Both the position numbers and the translations under genes were made by a program. The notes under the pieces are model-generated. The model did no database searches. It was not told the DNA's origin and saw only the letters and a list, made by a program, of their open reading frames with translations. From the NCBI GenBank assembly GCA_020073215.1, contig JAIQFO010000037.1, positions 1 to 48,657 of the forward strand: 48,657 bases of DNA, written 5' to 3'. Source of the DNA: Terriglobia bacterium. Lineage in GTDB: Bacteria; Acidobacteriota; Terriglobia; Terriglobales; Acidobacteriaceae. Shown piece after piece: positions 13,909 to 19,619 of this stretch (positions are counted from its first letter, which is position 1; every line of letters begins with the position of its first letter).

Positions 13909-14174
13909 ATCTCCTCTGTAGAAGTCCCAGCCAGAATGGGGCGTGCCCGACCTGCTTCTTCAGTTGTTCCGCTTGCAATGACTAGAACCGTGTCCGCTTG
14001 AACGGAACTCTTGTACTTCAAAGTACTGTCCTTGCGGATTGCAACCTGCGCGGCGTCTTCGCTTTGGCGAATTACTGCCCACGCGGCGTAGATCAAAATG
14101 CCGAAGCCGACAACCACGATCAGCAAAGCCTTGAGGATAGCCCAGGTGAAGACAACATCATCCGAGTCGAACAC
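13905..14174 (-). CDS. Hypothetical single-pass membrane protein
   Basis: GTG ending at 14174 with AGGAG eight bases upstream gives about 89 residues; the open frame itself extends to 14225. A single strong membrane helix (TWAILKALLIVVVGFGILIY) near the N-terminus is followed by a soluble segment AAQVAIRKDSTLKYKSSVQA. I recognise no family. Low complexity and debris-rich surroundings leave doubt that it is functional. Confidence 0.4.
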   Translation of the reverse strand: MFDSDDVVFTWAILKALLIVVVGFGILIYAAWAVIRQSEDAAQVAIRKDSTLKYKSSVQADTVLVIASGTTEEAGRARPILAGTSTEEI

Positions 14175-14848
14175 CGCTGCGCTCCTCTTCAAACGGATGC
14201 TCAGTCCTGCTTGGATCAGCAACAACTGTCAGAAATGGCAGTGTGGGAGATTGAAAGGCGGGCGTATCACTTATTGCCGGGTTCTGGTCAATGAGCGTAA
14301 TCGCGATATTTCGCCAACAATCCTCAGATAGAGGGCTCGGTCCGATCACCTGGAGCAACGGCGTGCCGATGTGGCACGTGCCCCCTCGACAGGTGGGGGG
14401 AAGCACGAACCGAGCCTCTTCTAACCCTACAAGTCGTTCACAGACGGTGAGAACTGGCAATTAAGGCAGGAGCACTTCTAGTGTCGGGCAGCGCCAAGGA
14501 ACGTTTGTCGCTAATAGGCGTTTGCACTCAAAACCTCCCGGTTGCCGGGTCAATGAGTTCTATAAAAAGCAGTTGATCGCGCCTTGGGCGCAGTCGCTGG
14601 TGCCAGAAACTTGTCGCTGCACCGCAATGTTTGCGAGTCTTGTCGAGGATTCGGTTCGGCGAGCTAAGGCCGACTTCCCACTGGTGCCTTTGTGCCCGGT
14701 AAAAAGCATGGCTCCGGTACTGGCGATCGCTGGCATGGTGGCAAGGGCAGTCGATATACGACGTCCCTTTGACCCCGTTGGGGAGATTTTCTAAACCTTT
14801 CGTCACCGGGCCGAACCGGGTCCCATTTTTTCAACGAGGAGAGCAGCG
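14175..14848. other. Non-coding stretch with repeat copy B and GC hairpin
   Basis: It contains the only uninterrupted copy of the dispersed repeat (14287-14318). A GC-rich inverted repeat lies at about 14377-14408 (GTGCCCCC...GGGGGG then AAGCAC), without a T-run. From about 14549 to 14848 the sequence is the upstream flank of an IS110-type transposase fragment, where the IS110 group normally encodes its bridge RNA. I can see no definite RNA boundaries. Confidence 0.4.
14287..14318 (+). repeat. Copy B of the dispersed 32-bp repeat (intact)
   Basis: It begins GTCAATGAGCGTAAT, continues CGCGATATTT and ends CGCCAAC. It is the reference for the copies split by IS1111 and by the MITE. On the minus strand it can be read WRNIAITLID, and differences between copies fall mostly at third positions of that frame. 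Confidence 0.6.
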
Positions 14849-15498
14849 ATGACGGCAGGCAACAAGTTGTGGCGGAACCGGAAGGAGAGGAAAGAATGGG
14901 CACGGCGATTGCGTTCGGAAGATCCTGGACTGGAAGTAGTTCATCCGCATGCGGCAGGAATCGATGTGGGGAACAGCGCGCATTATGTTGCCGTGCGGCC
15001 AGACCGAGATCCAGAACCGGTACGCCGGTTTGAGTGTTTTACGGCAGATTTGTACCGTCTGGCGGAATGGTTAGCAAGCTGCGGAGTACAGACGGTCGCC
15101 TTGCAGTCGACTGGGGTGTATTGGATTCCCCTCTACGAGATTCTGGAAGACCGTGGCTTTGAAGTGTATTTGGTCAATGCGCGACACACCAAGAACCTGC
15201 CAGGACGTAAGAGCGACGTGCAGGAGAGTCAGTGGCTGCTGAAATTGCACACCTACGGGTTGCTGAATAACTCCTTCCAACCACCAGCCGAGATTCGCGT
15301 TCTTCGCACCTACTGGCGGCAACGGGCAGAGCACGTATCTGGAGCAGCGACTTGCATCCAACGAATGCAGAAAGCGCTGACGCAGATGAATCTGCAATTG
15401 TCAAACGTGATCAGCGATCTGAGCGGGTTGACCGGACAAGCGATTGTGCGAGCGATTATCGGCAAGTCGGACCTCCCGAACTAGAAAATCTCCCCAAC
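14777..15498. repeat. 17-bp inverted repeats bracketing the IS110 fragment
   Basis: GTTGGGGAGATTTTCTA at 14777-14793 is exactly inverted as TAGAAAATCTCCCCAAC at 15482-15498. Just outside the right copy, CCAACC and GGTTGG can pair with the T-rich stretch near 15530, so the right copy also doubles as a possible terminator downstream of tatB on the minus strand. The symmetry could reflect an inversion event or a passenger element. Confidence 0.6.
14849..15484 (+). pseudogene. Truncated IS110-family transposase (N-terminal half)
   Basis: The 211-residue frame begins after AGGAG (ATG 14849) and shows the RuvC-like N-terminal domain: HAAGIDVGNSAHYVAVRPDR, TVALQSTGVYWIPLYEILED and LPGRKSDVQESQWLLKLHTY. 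Intact relatives run about 400 residues or more; the C-terminal Tnp domain is missing. Two usual catalytic acidic positions are altered: ESTGVYW is QSTGVYW here and the Asp normally in SDCQW is Glu (QESQW). It is therefore dead. It is a different subgroup from the element at 11728. A 17-bp inverted repeat brackets it (14777-14793 and 15482-15498), which IS110 elements do not normally have. Confidence 0.8.
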
Positions 15499-15533
15499 CT
15501 AAGGATTCCGGGTCTTGCGGGGTTGGTGCTTTT

Positions 15534-15710
15534 TTACTTGGCGTCGGGAGCATCGAGATCCGCCGCGAGTCGGGACTTGAAGCCGCGGCGTGCCCGTTCG
15601 AACTGAGCCTTAGCCCGTGCCACGTGTCCCAACAAGGTGTGCAGCCGCTTTGGACCCAATACCAGCAGTCCGAGCACAAGCACGAACAGGATTTCCATTC
15701 CAAAACCCAC
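15534..15710 (-). CDS. tatB: TatB/TatA-like twin-arginine translocase subunit
   Basis: The 58-residue frame opens with GTG ending at 15710 or ATG ending at 15698: MEILFVLVLGLLVLGPKRLH gives one membrane helix, the FGP/LGP hinge and the start of the amphipathic helix, followed by AKAQFERARRGFKSRL. It starts 3 bp after the tatA stop on the same strand, as in a tatAB operon. The length is short for TatB (usually over 80) and the hinge lacks the typical Glu, so it could be a second TatA-type protein. It forms part of the inner-membrane Tat channel that exports folded proteins. Confidence 0.7.
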   Translation of the reverse strand: MGFGMEILFVLVLGLLVLGPKRLHTLLGHVARAKAQFERARRGFKSRLAADLDAPDAK

Positions 15711-15713
15711 GAT

Positions 15714-15917
15714 TCACCCTTTGGTCAGGCTTTGGTCGTTGGCAATGGTGGTTGTTGTGCTGGCCGGCTTTTCTTCATCTTTAATGGCTGCTTTGAAGCC
15801 GCGGATGCCCTCTCCGATCCCTTTGCCAAGTTCCGGAAGCTTTCTTGGTCCGAACACGAGCAGCGCAATTCCGAAAATAACCAGCAGATGCATGGGTTGA
15901 AACAGTCCTTCAAACAT
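15714..15917 (-). CDS. tatA: Twin-arginine translocase subunit TatA
   Basis: This 67-residue TatA has the full architecture: a membrane helix (HLLVIFGIALLVFGPRKLPE with the FGP hinge), an amphipathic helix LGKGIGEGIRGFKAAIKDEE and an acidic then disordered tail. RBS AAGGAGC precedes the ATG ending at 15917. It is followed immediately by the tatB-like gene. The neighbouring tatC upstream is broken, so this copy probably depends on another TatC in the genome, or is itself a relic. Confidence 0.92.
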   Translation of the reverse strand: MFEGLFQPMHLLVIFGIALLVFGPRKLPELGKGIGEGIRGFKAAIKDEEKPASTTTTIANDQSLTKG

Positions 15918-16021
15918 ATAGGCTCCTTAAATATGGAAGATCCCTTTCTTTCGCGTCTTGCGCTCCAATTCTCCTTTGGTGATCACTTTGCCGCGTTGTC
16001 CAGCTACTATCTGAAACTTCG

Positions 16022-16315
16022 TCAGGTGAGGAATATTCCCCAAACACAGAAATGTTCTTCTGCCAAAGCATTCCGATCTGAGCCACGGCGCAGGAAGGCT
16101 TCACGAAATTGGGTTGATTGAGAGAGCCAGGGTCGTGCACGTGTCCTAATTGCCGGGCGACAATCATGTCGACATTCGGGATTTGAGCAAACGAAGAACC
16201 CGGCCAGTACCCCTACGACTGAGAAGATGATTCGTTTCCTCAATTCCTCCAGATGAGCCAGGAGCGGGACGGAGTGCGTGTGTTGTGCCAGAACAAGAAC
16301 AGCCGCGTCAGCCAT
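16022..16315 (-). pseudogene. tatC: tatC remnant (intact start, disrupted body)
   Basis: From ATG ending at 16315 the frame reads MADAAVLVLAQHTHSVPLLA, then HLEELRKRIIFSVVGVLAGF. The HLEELRKR motif and first membrane helix are characteristic of TatC. After about residue 45 (FFVCSN) the hydrophobic pattern vanishes and the frame ends at 16022 with 97 residues instead of about 240. A different frame near 15922-16010 gives a protein-like end (LTKFQIVAGQRGKVITKGEL, then ERKTRKKGIF) just before tatA. A frameshift or deletion has removed most of tatC. Confidence 0.7.
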
Positions 16316-16508
16316 GAAGACCCCTTCTCACCCGGTCGCGTTGCAGAGTGTCGTTACAAATCGTGTTGGGCCCTTCACCAGACGCGCTATCGTGTGCAGC
16401 AAGGAATCCCCGGCCGACTTCTCGCTTGCCAACCGGAGCGGCGGAGTCGCCGTCCCCAATTCTGATCATCTGAGAATCGATCAATCGATCAAAGGTGTCC
16501 GAGATCAC
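16308..16508 (-). CDS. Hypothetical protein, doubtful
   Basis: A 66-residue open frame ends eight bases inside the tatC remnant start. The sequence (MISDTFDRLIDSQMIRIGDG, DSAAPVGKREVGRG) has no fold or family I recognise and no clear RBS. It sits where an operon member between the DUF420 gene and tatC would be expected, and may be another decayed gene. Confidence 0.25.
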   Translation of the reverse strand: MISDTFDRLIDSQMIRIGDGDSAAPVGKREVGRGFLAAHDSASGEGPNTICNDTLQRDRVRRGLHG

Positions 16509-16520
16509 CCGGACCCAGGA

Positions 16521-16994
16521 CTACCGGAATGGCGCGATATACCATGCGTAGTAAGTCCCTACACCGGTGAGCACGACAATGGACCAAAGCATCAGTTCCG
16601 TTCGCATCCAGCGCTTCCAGTTCTTGAAGCGAAGTCGCTGCGGAAGCATGTTTGTGCCTGCGACGATGACAATATAAAGTCCCAGAAGCTCAGCCGTTAC
16701 GCCTAAAAGAGCATGGATTATTGCCGCCGCGTAATACCACTTATGAAAAACCTTAGGAAGCGCTGGCCTCACTTGTTGTTGGAACGAAGGCCACATCACC
16801 AACCCGATCATCACCAAATTCAAGAGCAGCACCGTCGTCTGGCAAATTCCGTGAGCCGTGTAGCGTTTTCGTTTCGCGAGAAGAGAGCCCGCGATCAACG
16901 CTGCTCCCATGATGACCTGCACCACGAGGTTGAGATCCGCCTCAAACGTGGCGCCCGTGCCGAGGAATCCCTTTATTGGAAAGAAGGCCAACAC
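16521..16994 (-). CDS. DUF420-like four-helix membrane protein
   Basis: This is a 157-residue integral membrane protein. Helices are visible at VVQVIMGAALIAGSLLAKRK, CQTTVLLLNLVMIGLVMWPS, YYAAAIIHALLGVTAELLGL and LMLWSIVVLTGVGTYYAWYI. Conserved His residues (THAHGICQ-like AHGIC, HKWYYAAAIIH) fit DUF420, a family found beside cytochrome oxidase and respiratory assembly genes. It lies between an oxidoreductase stub and the tat genes on the same strand, suggesting an old respiratory/export operon. The start at ATG 16994 is plausible, with little RBS. Confidence 0.7.
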   Translation of the reverse strand: MLAFFPIKGFLGTGATFEADLNLVVQVIMGAALIAGSLLAKRKRYTAHGICQTTVLLLNLVMIGLVMWPSFQQQVRPALPKVFHKWYYAAAIIHALLGVTAELLGLYIVIVAGTNMLPQRLRFKNWKRWMRTELMLWSIVVLTGVGTYYAWYIAPFR

Positions 16995-17030
16995 AATTAA
17001 TCCTCAGCTCCATATGCGCATCAATGATTC

Positions 17031-17122
17031 TTAATAGCCTGCAAACTCTTCGGTCCGGATATCATCTTCATCGACACCTGCTTGATTGAGCGCCAGGCGA
17101 GCCGCCGAGACCATGGTTGATG
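17031..17122 (-). pseudogene. C-terminal stub of an FAD/NAD(P)-binding oxidoreductase cut by IS66
   Basis: The minus strand reads PSTMVSAARLALNQAGVDED, then DIRTEEFAGY and a TAA stop. This is the typical last helix and Glu-rich end of ferredoxin/flavin reductase (FNR-like) proteins. Immediately upstream on the minus strand comes the IS66 left end GTAAGCG (17123), so the gene has been interrupted. The rest of the gene is not on the other side of the IS, which implies a later deletion or rearrangement. Confidence 0.6.
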
Positions 17123-17179
17123 GTAAGCGTTTGAGCAACACACCTGTTCGGGGACACGTGCCTGTGTTGAAGTAGCTGG

Positions 17180-17539
17180 ATGACCCTAGAAAAAAAGTTA
17201 TCAGCACCCAAGCGACGTACGCGAGCGGAAATTCAGCAGCTAGTGGCGGAGTTTGTGAGCAGCGGTATGCGACGCAGCGAGTTTTGCCGGAGTCGGGGTT
17301 TGAGCTTCGGCACGCTGAATCGTCATCTGAAGGAGCAACGCTGGAAGAGGAAGAGCAGAACTGCTTCTTCGGCCGGCCGGTTGGTGCCGGTGGAGTTGGC
17401 CGCCAGGAAATCGCCGACGCAGCAGGAACCGAGCTGTGGGCTGGCCGTGGTGCTGTCGGGCGGGCGCCGGATCGAGGTACATGCTGATTTTGATACGAAT
17501 ACGTTCGAGCGCCTGGTGAGTGCACTGGAGCGGGTATAA
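17180..17539 (+). CDS. tnpA: IS66 TnpA-like accessory protein
   Basis: 119 residues. A helix-turn-helix of the IS66 orf1 type is seen at TRAEIQQLVAEFVSSGMRRS, then EFCRSRGLSFGTLNRHLKEQ. The C-terminal part LAVVLSGGRRIEVHADFDTN with FERLVSALERV is the usual ending of this family. It is required for transposition together with TnpB and TnpC. It starts at ATG 17180 and lies 3 bp upstream of tnpB. Confidence 0.9.
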   Translation: MTLEKKLSAPKRRTRAEIQQLVAEFVSSGMRRSEFCRSRGLSFGTLNRHLKEQRWKRKSRTASSAGRLVPVELAARKSPTQQEPSCGLAVVLSGGRRIEVHADFDTNTFERLVSALERV

Positions 17540-17542
17540 GCC

Positions 17543-17917
17543 GTGTTTGGACTGGGTCCAGCCACACGGATCTACTTGGCCGCTGGAGTCACCGACATGC
17601 GCAAGGGGTTCGAGGGGCTGTACGGTCTGGTCCGGGATCGATTGTCTTGCGAACCTCTTAGCGGGCACCTGTTCTTGTTCTGCAACGCTCAGCGCAATCG
17701 CTTGAAGGTCCTCGTCTGGGACGGAACGGGACTCTGGGTCTGTGCCAAAAGGTTAGAGAAAGGGCGTTTCACCTGGCCGCAATCCGGCGATGAGCAGGGG
17801 AAGGTCGTCCTAAGTCACGAAGAGCTCTCTCTATTGTTAGGGGGGATTGATCTGGCCAAAGCCAAGCACAAGCGGTGGTACCGGAAGGCTTCCCCCGAGG
17901 GACACCCTGCCGCATAA
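17543..17917 (+). CDS. tnpB: IS66 TnpB accessory protein
   Basis: 124 residues with the IS66 Orf2 signature: RIYLAAGVTDMRKGFEGLYG near the N-terminus, then GHLFLFCNAQRNRLKVLVWD and GLWVCAKRLEKGRFTWPQ. Full family length and motifs are kept. GTG 17543 starts 3 bp after the tnpA stop, indicating coupled translation. Confidence 0.93.
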   Translation: MFGLGPATRIYLAAGVTDMRKGFEGLYGLVRDRLSCEPLSGHLFLFCNAQRNRLKVLVWDGTGLWVCAKRLEKGRFTWPQSGDEQGKVVLSHEELSLLLGGIDLAKAKHKRWYRKASPEGHPAA

Positions 17918-17970
17918 GTTGCGTGGTTGTTTGAACCTTTCGATCGACTCTGGTAAATCATTAACTCATT

Positions 17971-19490
17971 GTGAGTTTAGCTTTTATTCCTTCAGCACCA
18001 GCCGATCTGGAACTCATCGAACAACTAAAGAGCCGGCTGCAGTATGCGGAGCTGAGGATTCGTGTGCTGGAAGAGCGTCTGCGGCTGATGCGGATCGAGA
18101 AGTATGGAGCGGGCGGCGAAAAGCTCTCCCACGCGCAAATGGAATTGTTCGAGTTTGAGCCGTTCGTCAGTGAAATGATCGAGCAGGCGGAGAGTGAGCA
18201 CACGCCGGCACGGCGCTCGATGAAAAAATCCTGCAAGCATCCGGGCCGCCAGGAATTGCCACCGAATCTTCCTCGCGTAGAGCGAGTATTGCCTTGCACG
18301 CCGGATCAGCGCATGTGCAAGCGCTGCGGCAAAGAAACCGTGGTGATCGGCTACGAGGAGAGTTCGCAGTTGGATGTAGAGCCGGCGAAGTATTTTGTGC
18401 TGGTCACGAAGCGAGAGAAACGGGCTTGCCGGTCGTGTGAGGAGCTTGGAGTGGTGTCGGCCCCACTGCCACCAAGGATCATCGAGAAGTGCCTGGCGAG
18501 TGACCGGATCGTCATCGACACGGTCGTCAGCAAATATTGCAATCACACACCGCTGCATCGGCAGAGCATGATTCTGGAAAGAGACAGCGGCTTGGAAATC
18601 AGCCGAGCAACGCTGGACGGCTGGGTCCTCAAAGTGGGCGAGTTACTGATCCCTATGGTCGCTGCGATGAGACGAGAGTTAATCAGCGGAAGTTACATCC
18701 AGGCGGATGAAACCCCGGTGGATGTGCAGATGCGCGAGGGCCGGGGAAAGAATCATCAAGCCTATTTGTGGCAGTACGGCCGACCCGGAGGATGCGTCGT
18801 GTTCGATTTCCGTCTAGGCCGTGGACGCGATGGACCGAGGGTTTTTCTAGGACAGTTCGAAGGCATTCTGCAAACCGACGGCTATACCGCCTACGATCAG
18901 ATCGGCGGGACGAGAATGGTACATGCCGCTTGTTGGGCTCATGCCCGAAGACAGTTTTTCGAGGCGGTGCAGCTAACCCACGAGACCCGGTTGCAACTCC
19001 GATTGTGGCGCGGATGGACGAACTGTTTGCCGTCGATGCGGAAGCTCGCCGCAGAGTAATTGGTCTCACTGGGCGTCATGCCCTGCGTCAGGAAAGAGCC
19101 AAGCCTCTCCTGGACGATATCCGCGGCAAGATCGAGGTAGCACAGTCCGTTGCATTGCCCTCCAGTGCACTCAGCAAGGCCTGCCAATACGCGCTCACGC
19201 TGTGGGGGAAACTTGCGCGATTCCTGGAATATCCGGAACTTGAGCTGAGCAATAACCTTGCAGAAAATTCCATGCGTCCCGTGGCCCTGGGCCGGAAGAA
19301 CTGGATACACATCGGCAGTCCACAGGCGGGACCTAAGGTTGCGGCGATTCTCTCGGTGGTGGAAAGCTGCCGACGACTGAAACTCCCAGTGCGCGAGTAT
19401 TTGGCCGCAGTTCTCCCCGGGTTTGCCGATCTCCCGATCCAGCGCCTCCCAGGTCTTACTCCCACCGCGTGGGTCGCCCAGCATTCATAG
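17971..19490 (+). pseudogene. tnpC: IS66 transposase TnpC with internal -1 frameshift
   Basis: The first frame (GTG 17971 to 19059) gives a coiled-coil start (ELIEQLKSRLQYAELRIRVL), a zinc-binding CKRCGKE...CRSCEE segment and the DDE core: QADETPVDV and TDGYTAYDQI, then HAACWAHARRQFFEAVQL. Thereafter it becomes nonsense. The -1 frame continues correctly with NPRDPVATPIVARMDELFAV and carries the last catalytic Glu in LSNNLAENSMRPVALGRKNW, ending at 19490. The switch lies at CTAAC, 18973-18977, where one A is missing relative to CTA-AAC. This is a single-base loss rather than an obvious slippery site, so the gene is probably inactive. Confidence 0.85.
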
Positions 19491-19500
19491 ACTCAAGCTA

Positions 19501-19619
19501 CCGGGTCTCTAGCGTGAAGGTGATCTTGCGACGACAACCGCATAGTTTCCTGTTGGTCGAAAATCCGGGAGTCATGGCATCGCTCATCCCGAAAAGATCG
19601 GGGTAGAGAGCAGAACAGT
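19501..19619. other. Spacer after IS66; 3' flank of regulator 1
   Basis: No gene. CGGGAGTCATGGC at 19566-19578 also occurs at 27238-27250, downstream of the paralogous regulator, so the duplication of the two regulators includes part of their 3' flank. Confidence 0.4.

Larger units (their letters stand above)
17123..19500 (+). mobile_element. IS66-family element (three orfs, decayed)
   Basis: The three-gene order (small TnpA, TnpB, large transposase TnpC) is diagnostic of IS66. The left end starts with GTAAGCG at 17123, the characteristic IS66 terminal sequence, inside an oxidoreductase gene. I cannot find the matching ACGCTTAC-like right end after 19490; the end coordinate is approximate. 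The tnpC gene carries a frameshift, so the copy is probably immobile. Confidence 0.8.

Noticed and set aside
15444..16121. Plus-strand open frame of 225 codons over the tat genes
   Set aside because: Antisense to tatB-like, tatA and the tatC remnant; no domain on the plus strand.
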